Translations under genes and position numbers: made by a program
The notes under the pieces: generated by a model
Database searches by the model: none
Told to the model about the DNA's origin: nothing
Seen by the model: only the letters and a program-made list of their open reading frames with translations
Origin: UPXZ01 sp049840795
Lineage (GTDB): Bacteria > Bacteroidota > Bacteroidia > Bacteroidales > Paludibacteraceae
Direction: 5' to 3'
DNA length: 64,000 nucleotides
NCBI GenBank assembly: GCA_049840795.1
Contig: JASGJK010000016.1
Coordinates: forward strand, 182,142 to 246,141
Part shown: positions 19,003 through 28,872 of the stretch, one piece after another
How positions within the stretch are numbered: the stretch's first letter is position 1
How the letters are laid out: every line of letters starts with the position of its first letter

Positions 19003-19148
19003 TTGTCTTGACTTTTAATTTGCAGAAATAGTATTTAATAGATGTCACACCTACGGTGCTTAAAACCAATGATGTATATGCTCTTATTAAGATAACACCC
19101 CGATGGGGATAAGAAGTATCGTTAGGCGAAACATCTTAATAATTCAAT
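19003..19148. repeat. Dispersed repeat, inverted copy of 6660-6812
   Basis: Reverse-complement match to the repeat upstream of the CusB-like gene, with the same mini-hairpins (ccccgatgggg, cacctacggtg). No coding sequence. Confidence 0.65.
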
Positions 19149-19354
19149 TAAGATTAAAATCCTTGATTCTTATAAGTATCTGATAATCAAGATGAGTAAT
19201 TTATTAATATCCATAGAATCAAACATTTAATAACTTGCGAAAATTTAATTAATAACAGAATGATTTTTAATTTTAATAAAAAGAAGTATCTAAATGGAGA
19301 AAGGTTAGAAAACCGTTATTCTGAATTAAATATACAAATGGTTATTCGCTTTTA

Positions 19355-19783
19355 TTAATAACTGCTCATCAATACCAATTTGATTTTAACCTTTTCATCC
19401 TCCTTCTTATGTTGCTCCACACATTGTAAAATTCGCTTTTTAAATTTCCAGCATGTCATCTGATTAATATCAAGTTGCTGCGCATAATCAATTGACGAAA
19501 TATCCTTATGAAGTACACACACATTGTAAGCAATACAAAAAGCCTTATTAATAGGAAACTTTACGTTATGAAAAATTGTATTTGCGGTAGCCGACTCCTC
19601 CTTTTTGCATTTAGTACAACGTCGCGAATAAGGTGTTTTGCCATCACAGCAGTTTGTATTGCCACATTTACGACAGGTAAATCCATTCTGCCATTTAATT
19701 TCTGAAATAAACTGTAATACTTTATTGCTGTCGTTCATCAATTCTTCAGCCTGCGATTTCGATATTTTTCCTTTCGATATCAT
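19355..19783 (-). CDS. Stand-alone IS1595-type transposase zinc-ribbon protein
   Basis: A 142-aa protein. Residues 36-60 hold two CxxC knuckles (CRKCGNTNC and CTKCKKEES), followed by TANTIFHNVKFPINKAFCIAYNV and a helical segment ending in QMTCWKFKKRILQCVEQH. This is the N-terminal zinc-ribbon/helical part of IS1595-family (ISXO2-like) transposases. The DDE catalytic domain is absent and the frame closes at 19355. No terminal inverted repeats are obvious. It may be a truncated transposase or a free-standing DNA-binding derivative. Confidence 0.65.
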   Translation of the reverse strand: MISKGKISKSQAEELMNDSNKVLQFISEIKWQNGFTCRKCGNTNCCDGKTPYSRRCTKCKKEESATANTIFHNVKFPINKAFCIAYNVCVLHKDISSIDYAQQLDINQMTCWKFKKRILQCVEQHKKEDEKVKIKLVLMSSY

Positions 19784-19924
19784 AGATTTATAAAATTATT
19801 CCGCACAAATATATGGTATTTTTTAGTGATAACAAAATAATTTGATTAGTGATTTTATTGTAATATAAAAAGTGATATTGAAACAAATTAAATAGTGATA
19901 CTATAATAATATAAAATTTTCTAT

Positions 19925-19932
19925 TATCTTTG
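19925..19932 (+). promoter_or_regulatory. -7 promoter box (TATCTTTG) of the CoA-disulfide reductase gene
   Basis: A perfect TAnnTTTG box 62 bases before the ATG at 19994. The -33 position is AT-rich without a clear TTTG. Confidence 0.5.
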
Positions 19933-19993
19933 CATTGTTTTTTTAACCTGAGATTGATTCATTGATAAAAAAAATAACAAAAACAAACAATAT

Positions 19994-21999
19994 ATGGAGA
20001 AAATAGTTATCGTTGGCGGGGTGGCGGCAGGTGCTACAGCCGCAGCTAAAGTAAGAAGAATTTCACCGGACGCACAAATAACCATGCTTGAAGCCGGTCC
20101 CGACATCTCATTTGCCAATTGTGGTTTACCATACTACATCGGTGGTGACATTAAAAGCCGTTCAAAACTTATACTTCAAAGCCCCGAAAGCTTTAAAGAG
20201 CAATATAATGTAGATGTATTTACACACACATTGGTCACTTCAATTGATAGAAACAGCCACCTTCTAAAGACCATGGACATACGTAGTGGAGAGCCCAAGC
20301 AATTTGAATATACCAAATTAATATTAGCACAAGGTGGTCGTCCCATAAAACCTACATTGCCCGGTGCAGACCTACGTCATGTGTTCACACTATGGACGTT
20401 GGAAGATATGGATAAAATAGCCCATTATATGGAAGAAAAATCTCCCAAAACTGCCGTTGTAGTTGGTGCCGGTTTTATCGGTTTAGAAATGGTGGAAGCC
20501 CTTGTAAAGCGCGGATTAAAAGTAAATGTAGTAGAGATGATGCCCCACGTAATGTCGGTAATGGAAGCCGAAGTATCTGGATTTATCGAAAACGAAATGC
20601 TTGCTTATGGCGTAGGACTACATACAAATACCGGAGTAACCGACATATACACTCGAAGCGTAAAGCTCAGTAACGGTAAAGAATTGGAAGCCGATATGGT
20701 ACTGTTGTCAATAGGCGTAAGACCCACGTTGCAATTGGCAAAAGAAGCAGGATTAGAGATGGGAGAAGCAGGCGGGCTATTGGTCGATGAATATATGCAG
20801 ACCTCCGATCCGGATATTTTTGCAGCCGGCGATATGGTAGAAATTGAACACCGCGTAAACGAGCCAAGGTGCGTATTCCATTGGCAGGTCCCGCAAACCG
20901 ACAAGGACGAATTGCTGCCGAAAATGCACTTGGAGGAAAACATTCGTACAAAGGAGCCGTAGGAACATCCATCGTACGTGTATTTGAAGCAGTGGCAGGC
21001 ATCACCGGACTATCATTAAAGCAAGCCCGAAATATAGGGATAAATGCGGATGCCGTTGTGATACACAAAGAGCATCATACCAGCTACTATCCAGGCGCCG
21101 AAACGGTAACAGTGATGCTTATATATGACAAAACCTCGGGAGTTATTCTTGGAGGGCAAACTTGCGGTTACAAAGGAGCCGATCGACGCTTGGATGTAAT
21201 TGCCACTGCTGCCGCTTCAAAACTTACGATTAGCGATTTGGCAGATGTAGATTTTGCATACTCTCCACCACTTGGTACAGCAAACGATGCCATAAATATG
21301 GCGGCATATACTGCTGAAAACAGAATATCAGGATTTAGTCCGTCAGTTACAGTTGCCGAGTTGGACGAGTTTGTACAAGGCAAATATCCGGTTATAGTCG
21401 ATGTGCGCGATGTTTTCGCATATGATAAGTCGCACATCACAGGCGCGGTGCATCTGCCATTAGAATTATTGCCATCCAAATTAAATACCCTGCCCGCCGA
21501 CCGTCCGGTAATTATATATGATGAAACGGGTAAGAAAGGGCATCAGGCATTGCGTATCTTGGTAGGAGCCGGTTTTGGTCGTGTCACCAATGTTTCTGGC
21601 GGGCACACATCACTGCAACGCTACGAAAGAGCTATCGGTTTCAAAAATATCAAAATAGCTCTACTCCCTGTTGAACAAAAATCGCTCGAAGATAACAATG
21701 ATACCGAAGTCGTGGAAGAAAGAACACAAACCGTAGATTATTCGTCACCAATCATTGTAGATGTACGTACGCCGGAAGAATTTCGATCGGGAGCATATCC
21801 CGAAGCATTAAATATTCCTTTAGACGAATTAATGACTCGCTACGAAGAGGAACTGGGTAACAATAGCGGACGCGATATTACCGTTTACTGCGACTCGGGT
21901 GCACGCTCGGCTTATGCGCAACGCTTCCTGATGCAGTTAGGATACACCAATGTGAAAAACGGCGGTGGATTAATGCACATGATGATGAAGCGGAGATAA
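19994..21999 (+). CDS. CoA-disulfide reductase / NADH oxidase fused to two rhodanese domains, one frameshift
   Basis: A flavoprotein that reduces CoA disulfides, persulfides or polysulfide with NAD(P)H. FAD Rossmann motif at residues 3-16 (IVIVGGVAAGATAA); redox Cys in ISFANCGLPYYIGG; NAD motif AVVVGAGFIGLEMVEAL (about residues 152-168); dimerisation domain from SYKGAVGTSIVRV. Two rhodanese domains follow. The first (VIVDVRDVFAYDKSHITGAVHLP) lacks the active Cys (IIYDETGKKG). The second has it (VYCDSGARSAYA). The frame slips near 20872, where one G is missing from a GGG run, so the gene is intact if that is an error. Total about 668 aa. It is followed by a thioredoxin-like gene, which fits thiol redox work. 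Confidence 0.88.
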
Positions 22000-22100
22000 C
22001 ATTTTTAAAATAAAGTAATCATTCACAATTATCCTCGTGGGATAAAAAAGAGTGATGTTATTATTATGCTAATTTTAATTCTATTGATAAAGAAAGAGCT

Positions 22101-22523
22101 ATGAACATCTTTTTAATCATTTTGGCAGCGCTTATAGTAGCCATTGTTCTTTTGTTTATTTACACAAGAAGTAAATTAAAATCCTTTACCAATGTAGGGA
22201 CAAGTGAAAAAATACTCACGCTGACGAACGAAAATTTTACACATCAACTAAAAGGTAAAACAATGTTAGTCGATTTTTGGGCGGATTGGTGTATGCCTTG
22301 TAAAATGATGGCTCCCATATTAAATGATTTAGCTGCCGATTTATCGGAGAATCATTTTGTGGCAAAATTAGATGTTGATAAAAATCAGTCAACGGCACAA
22401 AAATACAATGTCAGGAGCATACCAACATTGATATTATTTGAAAACGGTAAAGAGATAAACCGTTTTGTAGGAGTTAAAACAAAGGATTTCTTAAAAAAAG
22501 AAATGATGAAGTCCATACAATAG
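22101..22523 (+). CDS. Membrane-anchored thioredoxin
   Basis: A 140-aa protein. The N-terminal segment IFLIILAALIVAIVLLFIY is a membrane anchor. The thioredoxin fold follows with VDFWADWCMPCKMMAPIL: active site CMPC, an uncommon middle pair where most thioredoxins have CGPC. The cis-Pro loop is VRSIPTLILFENG. Depending on topology the domain faces the cytoplasm or the periplasm; no cleavable signal is evident. It lies 100 bases after the CoA-disulfide reductase gene and may be cotranscribed. Confidence 0.88.
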   Translation: MNIFLIILAALIVAIVLLFIYTRSKLKSFTNVGTSEKILTLTNENFTHQLKGKTMLVDFWADWCMPCKMMAPILNDLAADLSENHFVAKLDVDKNQSTAQKYNVRSIPTLILFENGKEINRFVGVKTKDFLKKEMMKSIQ

Positions 22524-22533
22524 ATAATCCTTT

Positions 22534-22902
22534 TTATTTTTTCTGAAGTTTATTCATAAAATCTGTTTTATTCACTGCTGCCCTTTTGTGGGTGGCAGTT
22601 CCTATTTTATCTCCGTTGGAATTTATTACCTCGATGTAAAACTCATAGATTTTACCTGTTTTTACAGTCAGTTCAGCCCGGCAAGTCAGTGTTTCACCTA
22701 CCGGCGATGCTTTCAGATGCTTGGCATTAATTTCAATACCTACGGTAGTAAAATCATTATCTAAGTCATCAATAGCCTTTGTTGCCGTATTTTCCATCAG
22801 CGCTATCATTGCCGGCGTAGCATATACGGGAAGTATGCCCGAAGTATATTGTTCGGCTGTATCGGTAGGCAATACAATGTATGTTTGTGTGAAGGTTTTC
22901 AT
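22534..22902 (-). CDS. Hotdog-fold acyl-CoA thioesterase (FlK-like)
   Basis: A 122-aa single hotdog domain. The pattern MENTATKAID... TVGIEINAKHLKASPVGETLTCRAELTVKTGKIYEFYIEV... GTATHKRAAVNK is that of the small thioesterases related to fluoroacetyl-CoA thioesterase, common in Bacteroidota. The substrate cannot be told from sequence. It is convergent with the thioredoxin gene, with only 10 bases between the stop codons. Confidence 0.75.
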   Translation of the reverse strand: MKTFTQTYIVLPTDTAEQYTSGILPVYATPAMIALMENTATKAIDDLDNDFTTVGIEINAKHLKASPVGETLTCRAELTVKTGKIYEFYIEVINSNGDKIGTATHKRAAVNKTDFMNKLQKK

Positions 22903-22978
22903 AAGGAATTTGGTTGGTTCTAATAAAAAGCAGCAGACATATTTAGTATCTGCTGCCTGTAATTATAATTAGAGAAAA

Positions 22979-24167
22979 TTATTCCTCAAATACATATACA
23001 TTTTTAACTTCCCACGTACCCGCTGCATTATCTGCACTGCTGCTAAGGTATTTGAGAGCGATACGAACATCACCTTTTCCTGCATATGCAGCCAAGCTAA
23101 TCGGTGTAGAACTAACAAAAGTCCAGTTTGTTCCCGATGGATATCCTGCGTCAGGAATGGTTAATTGTGTCCAATCAGATTCCTTGATGGTATTACCATC
23201 ACTCGTGGTCGAAATCCATATAGTCACAGCTTTACGCATTTTTTCGGTACTGGTTCCGGTATCACCGAAATAACGTCCTGTATGTGAAAATGATACCCAA
23301 GGATTTACTCTTTCTGTAAAATCCATTGCAGGAGAAACTAACCAGTCTTCGTTGTCATAATATGCACCAGATACATAACCGGTCATTTTAGCATAACCGT
23401 ATGCATCCCAACTCCATCCTTGATCACCAACTACACTAATTGCTTTGAAATCTCCCAATGCTGTTTGCAATCCCATCAAAATATCTGAGTCAATAAATGT
23501 CCATACTTTATCCTTTAATTTATATTTTCCGATTTCAGGATTTGTGTTGTTGTATTTAACCCAATTTATTCCGTTGTGAATAAATACTGCATATTCATTT
23601 GAGGTTACTGAATTTGCATAATATTTATAGCGAATCAATTGAATATCACCTGATTTTGCGTAAGGATATTTTAATTTTAACCATATCGGAATATAGAAGT
23701 CAATCGAAATTACAGCTGAAAAATTATCATATTCCCCCGGCTGATTTGCGCCTGTTCCCATCGCATCATAATCGGTAGTTCCCAATGTGTATTTGCTGGT
23801 AGTAGCAATTTTTGTCGTGTCGTATGCGCTATTATAATTGTAGGTAACAAATACGACAGAATTGTTGTCGGCATATGGATATTTTGTCGTGAGCAATAAT
23901 GGAACATAATTGCTGGCAATAACCTCAGTATTAAAATATTTATTTTTGTCGATAGAGGTTGCTTTTGCAGAGTCCAGAGCGTTTGCCGCTAATTTTAATG
24001 CAGCTGTGCTGATTGTTTTGTAATCTGCTGTCGTCAGGGTATATTCGTAGTCTACAACATTTGTAGGAGATGTTCCACTGTCGTACCCGGGAAATTATCT
24101 TCGTTGTAATCACAACTTATTGATATAATTGAAATTACAGAAAGCAGAATAAAAATATTTTTTTCAT
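22979..24167 (-). CDS. Exported lipoprotein with choice-of-anchor/DUF5017-like domain, two frameshifts at the 5' end
   Basis: A surface or periplasmic lipoprotein partner of the TonB receptor encoded immediately upstream. The C-terminal 200 residues read cleanly (GYVSGAYYDNEDWLVSPAMDFT... VNPWVSFSHTGRYFGD... GDVRIALKYLSSS... WEVKNVYVFEE), the jelly-roll pattern called DUF5017 or choice-of-anchor J. Restoring one A near 24155 and one G near 24090 gives a start at 24167 with a signal peptide and lipobox ending ISISCDYNEDN. The protein is about 395 aa. It starts 27 bases after the receptor stop codon, so the two are cotranscribed. It is likely to bind the receptor's ligand, which is unknown. Confidence 0.75.
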
Positions 24168-24193
24168 TTTAGTGATAAATTTTAAATTAAACA

Positions 24194-26839
24194 TTAGAAT
24201 CTAATTTTCAGACTTGTAGTCCAAGTTCTCCCAAAACCATAAAATACGCTGGCTGTTTCCCAATTATGTAGTGAACCGTCAGTAGCGTCTGTAATGTAAT
24301 CATTGTCAAATAAATTGTTGATATTACCTACGAGCGTAGCATTAAATCCACCGATTTTGAAGTTGTAACTTGCGAATAAGTCAAATGTAACGGCATCCGG
24401 AATTTCCCAAGGTTGAGAGAAGTTTTCTTCTGGATTGTAAGTGGTGCTTACTGAAGAGATATTGAAATAAGCGTAATTTCTTCCAAAATAGTTTCCATCA
24501 AGACCGATACGAAATCCTTTTAATATTTCGTAAGCAGTTCCCAAAGCAGCTGTGGTTTGCGCGGAGTTTCCTACACGAACACCGTCTAAATTTACATCAA
24601 TTTTAGCGTGATCGGCACTTAACATTTCAACTACATCACCGTTTGCTTTAACAGGCTGTCCTTGTAGATTGTACAAATAGCCAGATGCATTGTTTGCCCA
24701 ATGATAGTCACCAAGTGATAACATTCCTTTTACTTCTAAATCTTTTATAGGTTTTGCTACAAAATCAAGCTCAATTCCCTGATGTAAAGCATTAACTCCT
24801 TGTAAATTTGCCACTAAGCTTTCAGGAGTGTTTGCATTCAACGCACGAACCAATGTTTTATCAATCCATTTTGTACGGTAGATATTTAAGTTGGCACTAA
24901 AATATTTTGTACGATACCCGTAACCTAATTCCATTGAAAATGCTTTTTCATTTACAGCGTCCGGATTGGTAATATTACTTGTTGTTGATTGTAGGAATGC
25001 ACCACCGGAGAAGAAAGGTGCACGAGAAATAATACCAACATTTCCAAAGACATTATGGTTTTCAGTGAGGTTATAATTTGCTCCTCCTTTTACGCAATAA
25101 CCAAAAAAGTTTACAGTTTCAGAACGGGCATTTTCAGTATCATAATAAAAACGGTCATAACGCCAATATGATGTGTTTGAGCTTGAAAGCGATAGGAAAG
25201 AACTCAAAGCATCTTTATTGTATTCTGCCTGCGCAAAAAGTCCTTCGCTAACAACATACCCGTCATAGTCGCGATAAACAACATCTCCGACTGTCAGTTT
25301 TTGAGTTTTCCAGTCTGTATTTGTTTTAGATAGTCTTGCCGTTTTGTCAATAAAGAATTTTCCACCATACATATCTACTATTTCATTTGTATGAACTCCT
25401 TTATAGTATCTTAAATCTATTCCACCATAAAAATCAATGTATTTTCCGAATTTTGTATTATATGTAGAAATAGCTCCATACCAAAAATGTTTATTGATAC
25501 TGTTTGACATCACCATTTTAGCTCCATTCGTATTGGTTGAGTCAGTGTTATAGTCATAGATTGCACCATAATCAAATGTTCCGTCAGCGGAGCGGAAGTT
25601 TGTGTTAGGCAGTCCACTTGAAGAACCATACCATTTTGTTCTGTCATTACTATCATAAGCTTGACCGCTGTATCCGCCCCCATTACCAATTGAAGCATAC
25701 AAAACGGTTGACAAACTTGATTTATCGTCAATAGTCCAATAATGATTCAATGAGATTTGTGGTTTGTGATAAACATTGTACGAAGAAACTTTTCGTTGTC
25801 CGTTCATATCAAAACCATAAGAGGCATTGTATTTATATTTCAATGGTTGTTTTTGCCATTCTGAAATTAATAATTTATCGCTCGCATTACGCTGGTTGTG
25901 CCATTGTGGTGCACCGAAAACGGTAAATGAAAGTTGATGGTTATCATTAATTAATTTTGATACATTGAGAAAATAAGAATAGGATTCAAATTCTGTCCCC
26001 TGAATATATCCATTTCCAGCAGTTTTTGTACCAAGTAATGTGATAGCCCAGTTATTTTCAGTGAGCCCTGTAGAAACGGAGAAGCCAATCTTGTTATACC
26101 CATCATTCCCAATTCCATAAGATAAAGATCCCTCTTTTTTAGCATCCGTTGATTTTGTAACAATGTTTATTGAACCTCCAAGGGATGGAGCAGCTACTTT
26201 TGAGGCGCCCAAACCGCGCTGAACTTGCATTGAACGGGTAACATCACTTAAACCAGCCCAATTTGACCAGTAAACACCTCCCCATTCCATATCATTTACA
26301 GGAACACCATTGATCATAACAGCAACGTTAGGTGCTTCGAATCCGCGAACATTCACACGTGAATCTCCAAAACCACCACCTGTTTTTGTAGCGTAAATAC
26401 CGGGAGTTGATTTTAGTACTTCAGGGAATTCCTGTGTCCCTAATTTATTTTGAATTTCAATCGGTTCAATCACAGAAACTGCTACCGGAGTTTTTCTGCG
26501 GATGGCTATTGATGATGTAACAACAACGTCTTTCAGACCTATTACATCACTTTTAAGTGCTATCACTCCCAAATCCGGCTTTGAATGATTGATGGAGATG
26601 GTTTTGGAAGCGTATCCTACATACGAAAGCACTAATTCTTTTGCATCGTTCGACACTTTTAGTTGAAAACTACCATCTAAGGCAGTAGTTGTGCCACTGC
26701 TTGATTTGGCGTTGTACACTGTCACGCCAACTAACGGCTCGTTTGTACTCTCATCCACAACTTGTCCTCTTATTTGAACTTGAGAAAAGATGGGAATGCT
26801 TAAAAATAAAATAAAAAAGACTCCAAGAAACTTTTTCAT
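24194..26839 (-). CDS. TonB-dependent outer-membrane receptor with CarboxypepD-like N-terminal domain
   Basis: Energy-dependent outer-membrane uptake receptor, 881 aa. Signal peptide MKKFLGVFFILFLSIPIFSQ. Carboxypeptidase-D-regulatory-like domain at residues 22-105 (QIRGQVVDESTNEPLVGVTVYNA). Plug domain at about 110-230 (VSVIEPIEIQNKLGTQEFPEVLKSTPGIYATKTGGG, VNVRGFEAPNVAVMINGVPVNDMEWGG). The beta-barrel follows, ending in the aromatic-terminated strand TTSLKIRF. No SusD partner is present; a DUF5017-like lipoprotein takes that place. The GVPVNDMEWGGVYWSNWAGL loop is typical of the peptide, siderophore or unknown-substrate group and not of SusC. Reads without frameshift. Confidence 0.92.
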   Translation of the reverse strand: MKKFLGVFFILFLSIPIFSQVQIRGQVVDESTNEPLVGVTVYNAKSSSGTTTALDGSFQLKVSNDAKELVLSYVGYASKTISINHSKPDLGVIALKSDVIGLKDVVVTSSIAIRRKTPVAVSVIEPIEIQNKLGTQEFPEVLKSTPGIYATKTGGGFGDSRVNVRGFEAPNVAVMINGVPVNDMEWGGVYWSNWAGLSDVTRSMQVQRGLGASKVAAPSLGGSINIVTKSTDAKKEGSLSYGIGNDGYNKIGFSVSTGLTENNWAITLLGTKTAGNGYIQGTEFESYSYFLNVSKLINDNHQLSFTVFGAPQWHNQRNASDKLLISEWQKQPLKYKYNASYGFDMNGQRKVSSYNVYHKPQISLNHYWTIDDKSSLSTVLYASIGNGGGYSGQAYDSNDRTKWYGSSSGLPNTNFRSADGTFDYGAIYDYNTDSTNTNGAKMVMSNSINKHFWYGAISTYNTKFGKYIDFYGGIDLRYYKGVHTNEIVDMYGGKFFIDKTARLSKTNTDWKTQKLTVGDVVYRDYDGYVVSEGLFAQAEYNKDALSSFLSLSSSNTSYWRYDRFYYDTENARSETVNFFGYCVKGGANYNLTENHNVFGNVGIISRAPFFSGGAFLQSTTSNITNPDAVNEKAFSMELGYGYRTKYFSANLNIYRTKWIDKTLVRALNANTPESLVANLQGVNALHQGIELDFVAKPIKDLEVKGMLSLGDYHWANNASGYLYNLQGQPVKANGDVVEMLSADHAKIDVNLDGVRVGNSAQTTAALGTAYEILKGFRIGLDGNYFGRNYAYFNISSVSTTYNPEENFSQPWEIPDAVTFDLFASYNFKIGGFNATLVGNINNLFDNDYITDATDGSLHNWETASVFYGFGRTWTTSLKIRF

Positions 26840-26884
26840 ACGATAATAAATGATTAGTTATTGATATTCATAAAAAAATTTCTA

Positions 26885-26892
26885 CAAATATA
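26885..26892 (-). promoter_or_regulatory. -7 promoter box of the TonB receptor operon
   Basis: On the minus strand this reads TATATTTG, 46 bases before the ATG at 26839. The -33 position is not clear. Confidence 0.45.
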
Positions 26893-27141
26893 ACTTATTT
26901 AAATGTTAATTTTTTTAATTGTTTGAAATAGTTTTCAACAACTTAAAAGCATTATAAGTAGGAATAATTCTCGGATTATAATAATTATTTATTAGAAACA
27001 AATTGATTTTGTTCATTTTATATCCAAATAGAAAATAGTCATAAATATCAAAAAGAGTAGCTAATTATAATTGTTAAAATTATTCAATGTAAGATTATAT
27101 TAAAAAATTATTTCAAAAAAGATGAAACAATAGGCGAATAG

Positions 27142-27174
27142 TTTGGTTATTTAATTCTATAAAATGTACTTTTG
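27142..27174 (+). promoter_or_regulatory. Promoter of the COG2509 gene
   Basis: TTTG at 27142-27145 and TACTTTTG at 27167-27174 with 21 bases between. The start codon at 27190 lies about 11 bases after the expected transcript start, so the leader is very short. Confidence 0.6.
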
Positions 27175-27189
27175 CAAAAATAAATAGAT

Positions 27190-28758
27190 ATGCAAACTGA
27201 ACTTCAACTTATTCTTACACCGGAGCAAGCACATAAAAAGGAACTTTTATATGGTGAAATTGCAAAAAAAGCAAGGATTGATATACAAAAAATCAATGAG
27301 GTACGTATTTTACGTAAATCAATCGATGCACGCTCTATTCCTAAAATAAATCTTTTGGTACAGGTTTTTTACAATGAAAAAAGTCCTGAAAAACGAAAAG
27401 TCAACATTGAGCATAAATACGTTGGCGATAAACCATCGGTGATTGTTGTGGGTGCAGGTCCTGCGGGGTTGTTTGCTGCTCTAAAATTAATCTCACTGGG
27501 AATAAAGCCGATTGTAATTGAACGTGGTAAAGAGGCGCGAAAAAGAAAAAAAGATATCGCACAATTAAATAGAAACAAATCGTTGGATACCGAAAGTAAC
27601 TACTGCTTCGGTGAAGGTGGAGCCGGTACTTTCTCTGACGGAAAACTCTACACCCGTTCCAAAAAGAAAGGAAATGTACAGGGCATCTTAGAAACTTTTT
27701 ATTTTCACGGCGCTGATGAAAGTGTACTCTATGAAGCACATCCGCATATTGGTTCTGATAGTTTACCACTCATCGTTGAAAATATGCGAAAAACAATTCT
27801 TGCTTGTGGAGGGGAATATTATTTTGAAAAAAAAATTACAGCATTAATCATTGAAAACAACAAGGTTAAAGGATGCAAAACAGCGGATGGCGAAGAGTTT
27901 AAATCCGACGCTTTGATTTTAGCTACCGGACATTCAGCGCACGATATCTATGAGATGCTCTACAATCAGGGAATCACATTAGAACCTAAGGGTTTTGCAA
28001 TGGGGGTTAGGGTTGAGCATCCACAAACTCTTATTGATAGTATTCAGTATCATCAAAAAACACGAGGTGAATACTTACCGGCAGCAGCTTATAGCCTTGT
28101 AGAGCAAATAGAGGGTAGGGGAGTATATTCTTTTTGTATGTGTCCGGGCGGACATATTGTACCCGCCGGAACTGCGAATGAAAGCATTGTTGTAAACGGG
28201 ATGTCTGCTTCGCAACGCAATTCACCTTATGCAAACTCGGGGATTGTTGTTGAGATTCATCCCGAAGATGTCCCCGAAGAATATCAACAATTTGGCTCGC
28301 TTGCAGGATTGCGTTTTCAGAAATATGTAGAAAAATTAGCTTATGCAAATAATGGTGGACTGGGTTTTAAAGCTCCAGCGCAACGTCTTGGTGATTTTGT
28401 AAAAGGTAGAGTATCAGTCGATTTACCCGAATGCTCTTATCTGCCCGGTTTAATATCTTCACCAATTCATTTCTGGCTGCCTGAAATTATCTCTAAAAGA
28501 TTACAAGAAGCGTTTAAAAAGTTCGATCGCAAAATGCACGGCTATCTGACCAACGAAGCTGTCATAGTAGGAGTAGAGAGTCGTTCTTCTTCACCAATTC
28601 GCATTCCACGCGACACATCAACATTACAGCATATCGTAGTTGAAGGTTTATTTCCTGCCGGAGAAGGCTCGGGATATTCGGGAGGGATCACTTCTTCAGC
28701 TATTGACGGTGAGAACTGTGCCGAAAAAGCCGCTGAGTTTATTTTGTCTATATCATAA
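27190..28758 (+). CDS. FAD-dependent oxidoreductase, COG2509 family
   Basis: A 522-aa flavoprotein of the conserved bacterial family COG2509, whose reaction is not established. An N-terminal substrate or RNA-binding-like region (residues 1-85) precedes the FAD Rossmann motif VIVVGAGPAGLFAALKL (about residues 87-103). Family boxes follow: YCFGEGGAGTFSDGKLYTR, LATGHSAHDIYEML, GFAMGVRVEHPQ, YSFCMCPGGHIVPA, and the C-terminal LFPAGEGSGYSGGITSSAIDG. It is a single-gene unit between its own promoter and that of aspS. Confidence 0.88.
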   Translation: MQTELQLILTPEQAHKKELLYGEIAKKARIDIQKINEVRILRKSIDARSIPKINLLVQVFYNEKSPEKRKVNIEHKYVGDKPSVIVVGAGPAGLFAALKLISLGIKPIVIERGKEARKRKKDIAQLNRNKSLDTESNYCFGEGGAGTFSDGKLYTRSKKKGNVQGILETFYFHGADESVLYEAHPHIGSDSLPLIVENMRKTILACGGEYYFEKKITALIIENNKVKGCKTADGEEFKSDALILATGHSAHDIYEMLYNQGITLEPKGFAMGVRVEHPQTLIDSIQYHQKTRGEYLPAAAYSLVEQIEGRGVYSFCMCPGGHIVPAGTANESIVVNGMSASQRNSPYANSGIVVEIHPEDVPEEYQQFGSLAGLRFQKYVEKLAYANNGGLGFKAPAQRLGDFVKGRVSVDLPECSYLPGLISSPIHFWLPEIISKRLQEAFKKFDRKMHGYLTNEAVIVGVESRSSSPIRIPRDTSTLQHIVVEGLFPAGEGSGYSGGITSSAIDGENCAEKAAEFILSIS

Positions 28759-28809
28759 AATATTAAATTAAATTGAATAGAGTAGAATAGGGGATTTGCA
28801 TATTTTTCT

Positions 28810-28817
28810 TATTTTTG
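28810..28817 (+). promoter_or_regulatory. -7 promoter box of aspS
   Basis: TATTTTTG, a consensus TAnnTTTG box, 55 bases upstream of the aspS ATG. No well-spaced -33 box is seen. Confidence 0.45.
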
Positions 28818-28872
28818 CATTCTAAATCTCAAGCAAACAGTAATTTGAAAATCAAAAAATTAAATATAATAC

